A stretch of DNA of 64,000 nt from NCBI RefSeq assembly GCF_900583165.1, contig NZ_UTKY01000034.1, forward strand, positions 62,001 through 126,000, read 5' to 3'. Under the pieces are notes generated by a model. The model did no database searches and was not told the DNA's origin. It saw only the letters and a program-made list of their open reading frames with translations. A program made the translations under genes and the position numbers. The DNA is from Pseudomonas viridiflava. GTDB lineage: Bacteria; Pseudomonadota; Gammaproteobacteria; Pseudomonadales; Pseudomonadaceae. Within the stretch, counting starts at the first letter, position 1. Each line of letters begins with the position of its first letter. Shown here in pieces: positions 44,598 to 54,783 of this stretch.

Positions 44598-45400
44598 GAA
44601 GCGGTCATCCACAACAGCACGGCGAAGATCGGGATTGCAGCGGTCAGGCTGTCGATGCGGTCCAACACTCCGCCGTGACCTGGCAACAGGTTGCTGCTGT
44701 CCTTGATCCCGGCCTGGCGCTTGAACATGCTTTCGGTGAGATCACCCACTACCGAAATAAACACAACAATAGCGGTACCCAGCAAGGCCAGGAAAACCCC
44801 CTTCACCGACCAGTCGCGAACAACACCCACCACCAGCGTAATGAGCAGCGTCAGGGCAAGGCCGCCGTATACGCCTTCCCAACTCTTGCCCGGGCTGACA
44901 GCCGGCGCCAGCTTGCGCTTGCCGAAGGCCCGGCCGGAGAAGTAGGCGCCGATATCCGCGCCCCACACCAGCACCATGATCGCCATGATCAAATAATTGC
45001 CGAGTGGATAACGCTTGATCTCTACCAGACCCTGCCAAGCTGGCAGCAGGATCAGCAAGCCAATCACCAGCTTGCAGGCCACACTAGACCACTTGCCGCT
45101 AGTGCCCGGATAAGTGAGCACCAGGAACGTCGCCAATGCCCACCACAAGACCGCCGCGCCCAATACCCAAGGCGCCAGTTCCGGCAGGATGTACATCAGG
45201 AACAGCAGGAATGCGACCACAGCGGCATACACCACCCGTGGCAACTGCGCATTGAAGCCCGACAGACGCGCCCATTCCCAGGCACCCAAGGTAACGACCA
45301 GGCCAATGAACAGCGCGAAGCCGGAACCCTCGAGCAGGAAGAACCCGCACAAGGCAATCGGCAACAGGATCAGTGCGGTGATGATTCGTTGTTTTAGCAT
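44594..45400 (-). CDS. cdsA: Phosphatidate cytidylyltransferase
   Basis: A 268-residue integral membrane enzyme that makes CDP-diacylglycerol from phosphatidate and CTP. It has about eight hydrophobic segments and the CDP-diglyceride synthase signature [16 protein letters not shown] near the C-terminus. It directly follows uppS with no gap and overlaps dxr by 4 bases. Confidence 0.97.
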   Translation of the reverse strand: MLKQRIITALILLPIALCGFFLLEGSGFALFIGLVVTLGAWEWARLSGFNAQLPRVVYAAVVAFLLFLMYILPELAPWVLGAAVLWWALATFLVLTYPGTSGKWSSVACKLVIGLLILLPAWQGLVEIKRYPLGNYLIMAIMVLVWGADIGAYFSGRAFGKRKLAPAVSPGKSWEGVYGGLALTLLITLVVGVVRDWSVKGVFLALLGTAIVVFISVVGDLTESMFKRQAGIKDSSNLLPGHGGVLDRIDSLTAAIPIFAVLLWMTAS

Positions 45401-46156
45401 TTAAACCCGGGCTCCAGCTTCGATCTGCTCGCTTGTTTTACCGAAGCGACGCTGACGGGAAGCGAAATCAGCCAGCGCATTGCGCATGGCATCGTGTTTG
45501 AAGTCCGGCCAGAACAGGTCGGAGAAGTACAGCTCGGTGTAGGCCAGCTGCCACAGGAGGAAGTTGCTGATGCGGTGCTCGCCACCGGTACGAATACACA
45601 AGTCTGGCAGCGGCAGATCGCCGGTGACCAGGCAGGTCTGCAGCAGTTCGGGGGTGATGTCGTCCGGCCGCAGGTGACCGGCTTGCACTTCGCGAGCCAG
45701 TCGCTGCGCAGCCTGGGCGATGTCCCACTGGCCGCCGTAGTTGGCTGCAATCTGCAGCACGAAACGGTTGGCGCCTGCCGTGATGGCCTCAGCTTCGCGC
45801 ATGGCGGCCTGCAGTTCCGGATGGAACCGCGAGCGATCACCAATGATGCGCAGGCTGATGTTGTTGTCATTGAGGCGCTTGGCCTCACGACGCAACGCCT
45901 TGAAGAACAAGTCCATCAAAGCACTGACTTCTTCGGCCGGCCGCTGCCAGTTCTCACTGGAGAAGGCGAACAAGGTCAACACCTCGACCTTGGCTTCGGC
46001 GCACACCTCAATCACCGCCCGCACCGCATCCACACCCGCTTTATGCCCGGCAACACCCGGCATAAAGCGTTTCTTCGCCCAGCGATTATTCCCATCCATG
46101 ATGATCGCGACATGGCGCGGCACCACAGAGGGTACAGTCTGCTTGGTCTTTTCCAT
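45401..46156 (-). CDS. uppS: Undecaprenyl diphosphate synthase
   Basis: A 251-residue cis-prenyltransferase that makes C55 undecaprenyl diphosphate, the lipid carrier for peptidoglycan and O-antigen. The conserved start HVAIIMDGNNRWAKKR contains the catalytic Asp, and SENWQRPAEEV and RTGGEHRISNFLLWQ complete the active site. It lies 17 bases after frr. Confidence 0.97.
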   Translation of the reverse strand: MEKTKQTVPSVVPRHVAIIMDGNNRWAKKRFMPGVAGHKAGVDAVRAVIEVCAEAKVEVLTLFAFSSENWQRPAEEVSALMDLFFKALRREAKRLNDNNISLRIIGDRSRFHPELQAAMREAEAITAGANRFVLQIAANYGGQWDIAQAAQRLAREVQAGHLRPDDITPELLQTCLVTGDLPLPDLCIRTGGEHRISNFLLWQLAYTELYFSDLFWPDFKHDAMRNALADFASRQRRFGKTSEQIEAGARV

Positions 46157-46173
46157 GAAGGCGTCCTGACCCC

Positions 46174-46731
46174 TTATACGGCCATCAGGTCCTTTTCTTT
46201 CTCTTCCGTGGCCTTGGTGATCTGGGCCTCGGCATCTTTGGTCAGCTTGTCGATATCAGCAACGGCGCGACGTTCTTCGTCTTCGCTGATTTCCTTGTCC
46301 TTGACCAACTTCTTCAGGTCACCCAAGGCATCGCGACGAATGTTGCGTACGGCAACACGGGCGTCTTCGGCGGCGCTGCGCGCTTGCTTGGTGAAGCCCT
46401 TGCGGGTTTCTTCGGTCAGGGCAGGCATGGAGATCAGCAACAACTCGCCCAGGTTGGTCGGGTTGAGGTTCAAGCCGGCGCTCTGGATGGCCTTGTCGAC
46501 AGCACCCAGCATGTTGCGCTCAAACGCGACGACTTGCAGGGTGCGCGAGTCTTTAACGGTGATGTTGGCGACACTGCTGATAGGGGTATCGGAGCCGTAG
46601 TACGGCACCATTACGCTACCCAGGATGCTTGGGTGAGCTTTGCCGGTACGAATCTGGCCGAATGCGTGGCTCAGAGACTCCAGGGATTTCTGCATACGCG
46701 CTTGGGCGTCTTTCTTGATTTCGTTGATCAT
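46174..46731 (-). CDS. frr: Ribosome recycling factor
   Basis: A 185-residue translation factor that, with EF-G, splits post-termination ribosomes. The two-domain pattern is visible: helical ends ([42 protein letters not shown]) around a small beta domain. Full length. It overlaps the pyrH stop by 4 bases. Confidence 0.98.
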   Translation of the reverse strand: MINEIKKDAQARMQKSLESLSHAFGQIRTGKAHPSILGSVMVPYYGSDTPISSVANITVKDSRTLQVVAFERNMLGAVDKAIQSAGLNLNPTNLGELLLISMPALTEETRKGFTKQARSAAEDARVAVRNIRRDALGDLKKLVKDKEISEDEERRAVADIDKLTKDAEAQITKATEEKEKDLMAV

Positions 46732-47471
46732 TGTTGGCCTTCCTCGATCAGAGTCCCTTCTGCGCCGCCGTGTACGATATTCAGCAGGGCGCCGGGCTTG
46801 TTCATGTTAAATACGCGCAGCGGCATCTTGTGGTCGCGGCACAGGCAAATAGCCGTCAGGTCCATCACGCCCAGCTTGCGATCCAGTACTTCATCGTAGG
46901 TCAGATGATCGAACTTCTCGGCATGCGGGTCTTTGAATGGGTCTGCGGTGTACACACCGTCAACCTTGGTGGCCTTCAACACGACGTCAGCGTCGATCTC
47001 GATAGCGCGCAGGCACGCAGCCGAATCGGTGGTGAAGAACGGGTTGCCGGTACCGGCGGCGAAGATCACCACCTCTTTGGCGTTCAGGTGACGCATGGCT
47101 TTGCGGCGATCATAGTGATCGGTCACACCCACCATGGAAATAGCCGACATCACGATAGCCGAGATATTGGCGCGCTCCAGGGCGTCGCGCATGGCCAGGG
47201 CGTTCATCACAGTGGCCAGCATGCCCATGTGGTCGCCGGTCACTCGATCCATGCCGGCTGCACTCAGTGCCGCGCCACGGAACAGGTTACCGCCGCCGAT
47301 CACCAGGCCGACTTGTACGCCGATACCGACCAGTTGGCCGACTTCCAGCGCCATGCGGTCGAGCACCTTGGGATCGATCCCGAACTCTTCCGAGCCCATC
47401 AGGGCCTCGCCGCTAAGCTTGAGTAGAATGCGTTTATAGCGAGCCTGATAACCACTGCCCTGCTGAGCCAT
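46728..47471 (-). CDS. pyrH: UMP kinase
   Basis: A 247-residue amino-acid-kinase-family enzyme that phosphorylates UMP to [24 protein letters not shown], the [14 protein letters not shown] segment and [12 protein letters not shown] match the bacterial PyrH family. It overlaps frr by 4 bases and follows the tsf terminator. Confidence 0.98.
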   Translation of the reverse strand: MAQQGSGYQARYKRILLKLSGEALMGSEEFGIDPKVLDRMALEVGQLVGIGVQVGLVIGGGNLFRGAALSAAGMDRVTGDHMGMLATVMNALAMRDALERANISAIVMSAISMVGVTDHYDRRKAMRHLNAKEVVIFAAGTGNPFFTTDSAACLRAIEIDADVVLKATKVDGVYTADPFKDPHAEKFDHLTYDEVLDRKLGVMDLTAICLCRDHKMPLRVFNMNKPGALLNIVHGGAEGTLIEEGQQ

Positions 47472-47623
47472 TGCGAATCTCTCCTGCGGCGTATTTTTAA
47501 AAATTCTTGGCGAGCCGTTTACGGCTTGCGTTCACTCTAGCTGGACGCTGCTACAGCGCCATCGGAACACGGCTTTGTAAGCCAGTTCCGAAGGGAAACC
47601 AAATAAAATCGGCCTTCCCATTT

Positions 47624-47660
47624 GAAAAGAGGCTGCGCGCGTGAGCGGGCAGCCTCTTTC
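47624..47660 (-). terminator. Intrinsic terminator after tsf
   Basis: GAAAAGAGGCTGC (47624-47636) pairs with GCAGCCTCTTTC (47649-47660). On the minus strand the stem is followed by TTTTC. It lies about 22 bases after the tsf stop codon. Confidence 0.85.
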
Positions 47661-47681
47661 GGGCGACAGTTGAAAACTGTC

Positions 47682-48545
47682 TTATTGCTTGGCGGCAGCC
47701 AGCTGGGCAGCAACTTCTTCAGCGAAGTTGTCGACCGGCTTCTCGATGCCGTCGCCTACTTTGAAGTAGGTGAAGGAAACGATTTCAGCACCGGCTTTCT
47801 TGGCCAGTTCGCCAACCTTGATCTCAGGGTTCTTGACGAACGCCTGCTCAACCAGGCTCGCTTCAGCCAGGAACTTGCTGATACGGCCTTTGATCATGTT
47901 TTCAACGATGTTTTCCGGCTTGCCGGCGATCTTGTCAGCGTTCAGGCTCAGGAACACGGCTTTCTCGCGTTCAACAGCTTCAGCGGACACTTCCGATGGC
48001 AGCAGGAATTCTGGGTTGCTGGCCGCTACGTGCATAGCGATGTCTTTGGCCAGCTCGACGTTGCCGCCTTTCAGGACAACTGCAACACCGATCTTGTTGC
48101 CGTGCAGGTAACCACCAACAACATCACCTTCAACGCGGACCAGGCGACGGATGTTGACGTTTTCGCCAACCTTGCCGACCAGTACCAGGCGATCAGCTTC
48201 TTGAGCTTCGATCAAAGGCTCAACAGTAGTCAGCTTCTCGTCGAATGCTTTCTGAACGCTGGCAGCAACGAATGCTTTGAAATCGTCTTGCAGGGCCAGG
48301 AAGTCGGTCTGCGAGTTCACTTCCAGCAGAACAGCGGCTTTACCGTCTTCAACCAGAGCGATAGCGCCTTCAGCAGCTACGTTGCCTGCTTTCTTGGCGG
48401 CCTTGATGGCGCCGGAAGCACGCATGTCATCAATGGCTTTTTCGATGTCGCCGTCAGCCTTTTCCAGGGCTTTCTTGCAATCCATCATGCCTTCGCCGGT
48501 ACGCTCACGCAGTTCTTTAACCAACGCTGCAGTAATTGCTGCCAT
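47682..48545 (-). CDS. tsf: Translation elongation factor Ts
   Basis: A 287-residue nucleotide exchange factor for EF-Tu. AAITAALVKELRERTGEGMM and the DIEKAIDDMR segment form the N-terminal domain, and SQTDFLALQDDFKAF is the conserved signature. The ATG at 48545 gives the standard length; an upstream in-frame start lacks support. It follows rpsB after a strong terminator-like hairpin. Confidence 0.98.
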   Translation of the reverse strand: MAAITAALVKELRERTGEGMMDCKKALEKADGDIEKAIDDMRASGAIKAAKKAGNVAAEGAIALVEDGKAAVLLEVNSQTDFLALQDDFKAFVAASVQKAFDEKLTTVEPLIEAQEADRLVLVGKVGENVNIRRLVRVEGDVVGGYLHGNKIGVAVVLKGGNVELAKDIAMHVAASNPEFLLPSEVSAEAVEREKAVFLSLNADKIAGKPENIVENMIKGRISKFLAEASLVEQAFVKNPEIKVGELAKKAGAEIVSFTYFKVGDGIEKPVDNFAEEVAAQLAAAKQ

Positions 48546-48682
48546 TTTCAAATTCCTCTTGGATAGGTTTTCAACCATTCCACCCGATCGAACGGGGGAT
48601 CAATTCTTCCCGAATCACCCTTGTAGGCCGCTGCACGTTACAGAAGATGTAGCTGCGCTGCCGACAAATGGTTTTCGAGGTG

Positions 48683-48711
48683 GCAAAAAGGGGGCCAAGC
48701 CCCCTTTTTGC
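48683..48711 (-). terminator. Intrinsic terminator/attenuator between rpsB and tsf
   Basis: GCAAAAAGGGGG (48683-48694) pairs exactly with CCCCCTTTTTGC (48700-48711). The minus-strand RNA ends the stem with a run of U residues. It begins 27 bases after the rpsB stop, so tsf is probably expressed by read-through or its own promoter. Confidence 0.85.
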
Positions 48712-48737
48712 TTACTGAGTCAACGCCAGGGCGCTAA

Positions 48738-49475
48738 TTACTCAGCGGCAGCTACCGGAGCTTCTTCAACGAACTGCTCGGTACCACCAGCAACGTGGTT
48801 ACGACCACGGATTACAGCGTCAGCCATCGAACCCATGTACAGCTGGATAGCGCGGATTGCGTCATCGTTGCCTGGGATGATGTAGTCAACGCCTTCCGGG
48901 CTGCTGTTGGTATCGACTACGCCGATAACAGGGATGCCCAGCTTGTTGGCTTCGGTGATCGCGATGCGCTCGTGATCAACGTCGATAACGAACAGTGCGT
49001 CAGGCAGACCGCCCATGTCCTTGATACCACCCAGGGAACGATCGAGCTTTTCCAGGTCACGGGAGCGCATCAGCGCTTCTTTCTTGGTCAGCTTGGCGAA
49101 AGTACCGTCTTCGGCTTGTACTTCAAGGTCACGCAGACGCTTGATGGAAGCACGGATGGTTTTGAAGTTGGTCAGCATGCCGCCCAACCAGCGGTGATCG
49201 ACGTACGGCGAACCGCAACGTGCTGCTTCTTCAGCAACGATCTTGCCAGCGGAACGCTTGGTGCCGACGAACAGGATCTTGTTTTTGCCCTGGGCCAGGC
49301 GCTCTACGAAAGTCAGAGCTTCGTTGAACATTGGCAGGGTTTTTTCAAGGTTGATAATGTGAATCTTGTTACGCGCGCCGAAAATGTATTTACCCATTTT
49401 CGGGTTCCAGTAACGGGTCTGGTGACCGAAGTGCACACCGGCCTTCAGCATATCGCGCATGTTGACTTGGGACAT
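48738..49475 (-). CDS. rpsB: 30S ribosomal protein S2
   Basis: A 245-residue small-subunit ribosomal protein. [22 protein letters not shown] is the conserved start, and [13 protein letters not shown] and [19 protein letters not shown] are diagnostic. AAGGAA precedes the ATG. A clear promoter lies about 140 bases upstream. rpsB-tsf order is universal in proteobacteria. Confidence 0.98.
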   Translation of the reverse strand: MSQVNMRDMLKAGVHFGHQTRYWNPKMGKYIFGARNKIHIINLEKTLPMFNEALTFVERLAQGKNKILFVGTKRSAGKIVAEEAARCGSPYVDHRWLGGMLTNFKTIRASIKRLRDLEVQAEDGTFAKLTKKEALMRSRDLEKLDRSLGGIKDMGGLPDALFVIDVDHERIAITEANKLGIPVIGVVDTNSSPEGVDYIIPGNDDAIRAIQLYMGSMADAVIRGRNHVAGGTEQFVEEAPVAAAE

Positions 49476-49862
49476 GATAGTTCCTTAATAAGTCGGGTTT
49501 GGCCTCCACGTATCCCAATGACCAACCAGCGGCTTCAAGGCCTCCGGCACCCAGGTCATCGTGTCGACACGTGTGTGGATTTAAGCTTTGCGGGGTATCC
49601 CCGGAAAGCGGCGCATTTTATACCACAGCATCGACGAAAACGGAACACGCAATCACATTTGCCGGCGACCGCTATCACGTAAGCCCTTGAATAGAGCCTA
49701 CATACCCCTACCTTATAGAGAGAAGCGATCATCAGAGGCTCATGATTTGACGCCCGCGTCTGATAGAATCGCGTTTTTTGTGGCTTGTGCGAATTCTGTA
49801 ACCTTTTGTCGCGCGCCCGTAAACCGAATTGATTTCAGCGCGTTGCGCTAGAGAGAGCCTGT
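49476..49862. other. Divergent control region rpsB / map
   Basis: The 387-base gap holds the rpsB leader and promoter (minus) and the map promoter (plus). An extended -10, TGATAGAAT, at 49761-49769 is the best map candidate, about 95 bases before its start. The rest shows no gene or repeat. Confidence 0.5.
49617..49645 (-). promoter_or_regulatory. rpsB promoter (sigma-70 type)
   Basis: On the minus strand TTCCGT (49645-49640) and TATAAA (49622-49617) are separated by exactly 17 bases. Transcription from about 49610 would give a leader of about 135 bases, which contains a small CGGGG-TAT-CCCCG hairpin. Confidence 0.65.
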
Positions 49863-50645
49863 ATGACCGTTAGTTTGAAAACCGCCGAAGACATCGCTGG
49901 CATGCGCATCGCCGGCAAACTGGCTGCCGACGTGCTGGAGATGATCGCCGAGCACGTCAAGCCCGGCGTTACCACCGAAACCCTGAACCAGATCTGCCAC
50001 GACTATATAGTCAATGTGCAGGGTGCCATCCCTGCGCCGCTGAACTACAAGGGCTTCCCCAAGTCGATCTGCACCTCGGTCAACCACGTGGTCTGCCACG
50101 GCATCCCGGGCGACAAGCCTTTGAAGGATGGCGACACCCTGAACATCGACGTTACCGTGATCAAGGACCGCTATTTCGGCGACACCAGCCGCATGTTCCA
50201 CGTCGGCACTGTGCCGGTCTGGGCCGAGCGCCTGTCCCAGGTGACCCAGGAATGCATGTACAAGGCCATCGAGATCGTCAAGCCTGGCTGCCGCCTGGGC
50301 GATATCGGTGAGGTGATCCAGAAGCACGCCGAAAAGAACGGTTTCTCGGTGGTGCGCGAATTCTGCGGCCACGGCATCGGCACCGTATTCCACGAAGAGC
50401 CGCAAATTTTGCACTACGGCCGCGCCGGCACCGGCATGGAGCTCAAAGCGGGCATGACCTTCACCATCGAGCCGATGATCAACCAGGGCAAAGCCGACAC
50501 CAAGGTGCTGGGTGACGGCTGGACCGCGATCACCAAGGACCGCAAGCTCTCGGCCCAATGGGAACACACCCTGCTGGTCACCGAGACCGGCTACGAGATC
50601 TTCACCCTACGCGCAGACGACACGATCCCACGCGTGTCAGCCTAA
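49863..50645 (+). CDS. map: Methionine aminopeptidase, type I
   Basis: A 260-residue metallopeptidase that removes the initiator Met from nascent proteins. The active-site His is in VNHVVCHGIPG, the metal-binding Asp residues are in TLNIDVTVIKDRYFGDTS, and EFCGHGIGTVFHEEP and TIEPMI supply the remaining ligands. Divergent from rpsB, as in most proteobacteria, and 63 bases before glnD. Confidence 0.98.
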   Translation: MTVSLKTAEDIAGMRIAGKLAADVLEMIAEHVKPGVTTETLNQICHDYIVNVQGAIPAPLNYKGFPKSICTSVNHVVCHGIPGDKPLKDGDTLNIDVTVIKDRYFGDTSRMFHVGTVPVWAERLSQVTQECMYKAIEIVKPGCRLGDIGEVIQKHAEKNGFSVVREFCGHGIGTVFHEEPQILHYGRAGTGMELKAGMTFTIEPMINQGKADTKVLGDGWTAITKDRKLSAQWEHTLLVTETGYEIFTLRADDTIPRVSA

Positions 50646-50708
50646 AGGCTGTACAGGTTTTCCCAACGGTGTAATGACTGACTGACAGATAGAAAGGAAA
50701 GCCGATCG

Positions 50709-53411
50709 ATGCCCCAGGTGGATCCCGAACTCTTCGACCGTGGCCAGTTCCAGGCCGAACTGGCCTTGAAGGCGAGTCCCATTGCCGCTTTCAAGAAGGC
50801 GATCCGCCAGGCCCGCGAGGTGCTCGATGAGCGCTTTCGCAGTGGCCGGGACATTCGCCGCCTGATCGAGGACCGCGCCTGGTTCGTCGACAACATCCTG
50901 CAAAAGGCCTGGGAGCAGTTCAACTGGAGTGAAGACGCCGATATTGCCCTGGTGGCGGTCGGCGGCTACGGGCGTGGCGAATTGCACCCCTACTCCGACA
51001 TTGACCTGCTGATCCTGCTGGACAGCGCCGACCATGAGATCTTTCGCGATTCCATCGAGCGCTTTCTCACATTGCTGTGGGACATCGGCCTTGAAGTCGG
51101 CCAGAGCGTACGCTCGGTGGACGAGTGCGCCCAGGAAGCCCGCGCCGACCTCACCATCATCACCAACCTGATGGAAAGCCGCACCATCGCCGGCCCCGAG
51201 CGCCTGCGCCAGCGCATGCTCGAAGTCACCAGCACCGCGCACATGTGGCCGAGCAAGGACTTTTTCCTGGCCAAGCGCGCCGAGCAGAAGGCCCGCCACC
51301 ACAAGTACAACGACACCGAATACAACCTGGAACCCAACGTCAAAGGCTCGCCGGGCGGGTTGCGGGATATCCAGACGATTTTGTGGGTTGCCCGTCGCCA
51401 GTACGGCACCCTGAACCTGCGCGCCCTGGCCGGCGAAGGCTTTCTGGTGGAGAGCGAAAACGCCCTGCTGGCCTCGTCCCAGGAGTTTTTGTGGAAAGTG
51501 CGCTACGCCCTGCATATGCTCGCCGGGCGCTCCGAAGACCGCCTGCTGTTTGACCATCAACGCTCCATCGCCACCTTGCTGGGCTTTGAAGGCGAAGACG
51601 CGAAGACCAGCATCGAAAGCTTCATGCAACAGTACTACCGGGTGGTGATGAGCATTGCGCAACTCAGCGACCTGATCATCCAGCACTTCGAAGAAGTGAT
51701 CCTGGCGCCTGAAGATGAAGCGCCGCCGCAACCGATCAACGCGCGCTTCCAGTTGCATGACGGTTATATCGAGGCACGCAACGACAACGTGTTCCGCCGT
51801 ACGCCGTTCGCCATGCTGGAAATCTTCGTGCTGATGGCGCAGCAGCCGGAAATCAAAGGCGTACGCGCCGACACCATCCGCCTGCTGCGGGAAAACCGTC
51901 ACCTGATCGACGACGACTTCCGCAACGACATCCGCAACACCAGCCTGTTTATCGAATTGTTCAAGTGCAAGATCGGCATCCACCGCAACCTGCGGCGGAT
52001 GAACCGTTACGGCATCCTGGGTCGCTACCTACCGGAGTTCGGCTTTATCGTCGGGCAGATGCAGCATGACCTGTTCCACATCTATACCGTGGACGCCCAT
52101 ACCCTGAACCTGATCAAGCATCTGCGTAAGTTGCAGTACACCCAGGTGTCAGAGAAATTCCCGCTGGCCAGTAAGCTTATGGCCAAGCTGCCCAAGCCGG
52201 AGTTGATCTACCTCGCCGGTCTGTACCACGACATTGGCAAGGGCCGGCATGGCGATCACTCGGAGGTCGGCGCGGTCGATGCCGAAGCTTTCTGCCAGCG
52301 CCATCAGTTACCCGTGTGGGACAGCCGCCTGATCGTTTGGCTGGTGCAGAATCACCTGGTCATGTCGACCACCGCCCAACGCAAGGACCTGTCCGACCCA
52401 CAGGTAATCCACGACTTTGCCGGGATCGTCGGTGACGAAACCCGCCTCGACTACCTGTACGTGCTGACCGTCTCCGACATCAACGCCACCAACCCGACGC
52501 TGTGGAATTCCTGGCGCGCCAGCCTGTTGCGCCAGCTGTACACCGAGACCAAGCGCGCCCTGCGCCGGGGCCTGGAAAACCCGGTAGACCGTGAAGAACA
52601 GATCCGCCGCACGCAAAGCGCGGCCCTGGATATCCTGGTGCGCGGCGGCAACGACCCGGACGATGTCGAGCAACTGTGGTCGCAATTGGGGGACGATTAC
52701 TTCCTGCGCCACACCGCTGGCGATGTAGCTTGGCACAGTGACGCGATCCTGCAGCAACCGGCCGATGGCGGCCCACTGGTGCTGATCAAGGAAACCACCC
52801 AGCGCGAATTCGAGGGCGGCACGCAAATCTTCATCTACGCGCCCGACCAGCACGACTTCTTCGCCGTGACCGTGGCCGCCATGGACCAGCTCAACCTGAA
52901 CATCCATGACGCGCGAGTGATCACCTCCAGCAGCCAGTTCACCCTCGACACCTATATCGTGCTCGACACCGAAGGCGAGTCGATTGGCGACAACCCAGCA
53001 CGGGTGAAAAAGATCCGCGAAGGCCTGACCGAGGCCCTGCGCAACCCTGACGACTACCCGACCATCATCCAGCGCCGGGTACCGCGCCAGCTCAAGCATT
53101 TTGCGTTTGCGCCGCAGGTGACTATCTCCAACGACGCCCAGCGACCTGTAACCGTGCTTGAGCTCAGCGCGCCAGATCGTCCGGGGCTGCTGGCACGTAT
53201 CGGCGGGATTTTCCTGGAGTTCGACCTGTCGTTGCAGAACGCCAAGATTGCGACCCTCGGCGAGCGCGTGGAAGACGTGTTTTTCATCACCGATGCCGAC
53301 AACCAGCCGCTGTCCGACCCTGAGCTGTGCCTGCGCTTGCAGGCAGCCATTGTGGAGCAGTTGAGCGTGACCCAGGAGCCAGGTGTCGAGCTGACACGCC
53401 TGACCATTTGA
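50709..53411 (+). CDS. glnD: Bifunctional [protein-PII] uridylyltransferase/uridylyl-removing enzyme
   Basis: A 900-residue nitrogen sensor that uridylylates PII proteins when glutamine is low and deuridylylates them when it is high. The nucleotidyltransferase site is [17 protein letters not shown] (D97, D99), the HD hydrolase domain has H507-D508 ([15 protein letters not shown]), and two ACT domains at the C-terminus sense glutamine. Complete and of normal length. The candidate sigma-54 promoter elsewhere in the window (importer operon) would belong to the network this protein controls. Confidence 0.98.
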   Translation: MPQVDPELFDRGQFQAELALKASPIAAFKKAIRQAREVLDERFRSGRDIRRLIEDRAWFVDNILQKAWEQFNWSEDADIALVAVGGYGRGELHPYSDIDLLILLDSADHEIFRDSIERFLTLLWDIGLEVGQSVRSVDECAQEARADLTIITNLMESRTIAGPERLRQRMLEVTSTAHMWPSKDFFLAKRAEQKARHHKYNDTEYNLEPNVKGSPGGLRDIQTILWVARRQYGTLNLRALAGEGFLVESENALLASSQEFLWKVRYALHMLAGRSEDRLLFDHQRSIATLLGFEGEDAKTSIESFMQQYYRVVMSIAQLSDLIIQHFEEVILAPEDEAPPQPINARFQLHDGYIEARNDNVFRRTPFAMLEIFVLMAQQPEIKGVRADTIRLLRENRHLIDDDFRNDIRNTSLFIELFKCKIGIHRNLRRMNRYGILGRYLPEFGFIVGQMQHDLFHIYTVDAHTLNLIKHLRKLQYTQVSEKFPLASKLMAKLPKPELIYLAGLYHDIGKGRHGDHSEVGAVDAEAFCQRHQLPVWDSRLIVWLVQNHLVMSTTAQRKDLSDPQVIHDFAGIVGDETRLDYLYVLTVSDINATNPTLWNSWRASLLRQLYTETKRALRRGLENPVDREEQIRRTQSAALDILVRGGNDPDDVEQLWSQLGDDYFLRHTAGDVAWHSDAILQQPADGGPLVLIKETTQREFEGGTQIFIYAPDQHDFFAVTVAAMDQLNLNIHDARVITSSSQFTLDTYIVLDTEGESIGDNPARVKKIREGLTEALRNPDDYPTIIQRRVPRQLKHFAFAPQVTISNDAQRPVTVLELSAPDRPGLLARIGGIFLEFDLSLQNAKIATLGERVEDVFFITDADNQPLSDPELCLRLQAAIVEQLSVTQEPGVELTRLTI

Positions 53412-53436
53412 ATTTTTAACTTTGTAAACACGATCT

Positions 53437-53525
53437 CTGTGGGAGCTGGCTTGCCTGCGATGCGGGCACCGCGGTGTCTCTGATACACCGGGGTGATGCC
53501 ATCGCAGGCAAGCCAGCTCCCACAG
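53437..53525. repeat. REPIN, GTGGGAGCTGGCTTGCCTGC family
   Basis: Perfect 25-bp arms, 53437-53461 and 53501-53525, around a 39-base spacer. The sequence differs from the main REP family of the window by CTGGCTTGCCTGCGAT in place of GGGGCTTGCCCCCGAT, so it belongs to a second family. It lies between glnD and dapC. Confidence 0.9.
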
Positions 53526-53553
53526 GGTCTGTGTACACGTAATAGAGGCTTAT

Positions 53554-54753
53554 ATGAACGACGCCCTAAACCAACTCCAGCCCTACCCGTTCGAGAAACT
53601 GCGCGCCCTGCTGGGCAGCGTCACGCCGAACCCGGATAAGCGCCCGATCGCCTTGTCCATCGGCGAACCGAAGCACAAATCCCCAGAGTTTGTCGCTGAA
53701 GCGTTGAGCAACAACCTCGACCAGATGGCCGTCTACCCGACCACCCTCGGCATCCCGGCCCTGCGCGAGGCCATCGGCGCCTGGTGCGAACGTCGCTTCA
53801 ACGTGCCCAAGGGCTGGCTCGACCCGGCGCGTAATATCCTGCCAGTCAACGGTACGCGCGAAGCGCTGTTCGCCTTCACTCAAACGGTGGTCAATCGCGG
53901 TGACGATGCGCTGGTGGTGAGCCCAAACCCGTTCTACCAGATCTACGAAGGCGCGGCGTTCCTTGCCGGGGCCAAGCCGCACTACCTGCCATGCCTCGAC
54001 GCAAACGGCTTCAACCCGGACTTCGACGCCGTCACACCGGATATCTGGAAGCGCTGCCAGATCCTGTTCCTGTGCTCCCCCGGCAACCCGACCGGCGCGC
54101 TGATCCCAGTCGAAACCCTTAAGAAACTCATCGCCCTGGCCGACGAACACGACTTCGTGATCGCCGCCGACGAGTGCTACAGCGAGCTCTACTTCGACGA
54201 ACAAACCCCACCGCCGGGCCTGCTGAGCGCCTGCGTCGAGTTGGGTCGCCAAGATTTCAAGCGTTGCGTGGTATTCCACAGCCTGTCCAAACGCTCCAAC
54301 CTGCCGGGCCTACGCTCTGGTTTTGTGGCGGGCGACGCTGAGATCCTCAAGGCGTTCCTGCTGTACCGCACCTACCACGGCTGCGCGATGCCCGTACAAA
54401 CCCAGCTGGCGAGTATTGCCGCCTGGCAGGACGAAGCCCACGTATTGGCCAACCGGGACCTGTACCGCGAGAAGTTCGACGCCGTATTGGCGATCCTCAA
54501 GCCGGTACTCGACGTGCAAAGCCCGGATGGCGGCTTCTATCTGTGGCCGAATGTGAATGGCGACGATGCCGCGTTCTGCCGCGACTTGTACGTGGAAGAA
54601 CATGTCACCGTAGTACCGGGCTCTTACCTGTCCCGTGAAGTAGAAGGTTTCAACCCGGGCGCTGGGCGTGTGCGCCTGGCGTTGGTTGCGCCGCTGGCGG
54701 AATGCGTTGCAGCGGCGGAGCGGATTCGCGATTTTATTCAGCGTCGCCGCTAA
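53554..54753 (+). CDS. dapC: Succinyldiaminopimelate transaminase
   Basis: A 399-residue PLP-dependent aminotransferase of the succinylase branch of lysine/diaminopimelate synthesis. K246 in HSLSKRSNLPGLRSGF is the PLP lysine; VSPNPFYQIYEGAA and LCSPGNPTGALIP are typical fold type I segments. dapD is 2.3 kb downstream and dapE at the window end, so the pathway genes are loosely clustered. It ends 13 bases from a convergent antiporter gene. Confidence 0.95.
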   Translation: MNDALNQLQPYPFEKLRALLGSVTPNPDKRPIALSIGEPKHKSPEFVAEALSNNLDQMAVYPTTLGIPALREAIGAWCERRFNVPKGWLDPARNILPVNGTREALFAFTQTVVNRGDDALVVSPNPFYQIYEGAAFLAGAKPHYLPCLDANGFNPDFDAVTPDIWKRCQILFLCSPGNPTGALIPVETLKKLIALADEHDFVIAADECYSELYFDEQTPPPGLLSACVELGRQDFKRCVVFHSLSKRSNLPGLRSGFVAGDAEILKAFLLYRTYHGCAMPVQTQLASIAAWQDEAHVLANRDLYREKFDAVLAILKPVLDVQSPDGGFYLWPNVNGDDAAFCRDLYVEEHVTVVPGSYLSREVEGFNPGAGRVRLALVAPLAECVAAAERIRDFIQRRR

Positions 54754-54760
54754 GTGCTAC

Positions 54761-54783
54761 CTGGGTCATTTCAACTGACCCAG
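54761..54783. terminator. Shared hairpin at the dapC / antiporter convergence
   Basis: CTGGGTCA (54761-54768) pairs with TGACCCAG (54776-54783) around a 7-base loop. It lies 8 bases after the dapC stop and contains the stop codon of the minus-strand antiporter gene, so it may serve as a terminator from both sides. No T-run is seen. Confidence 0.6.
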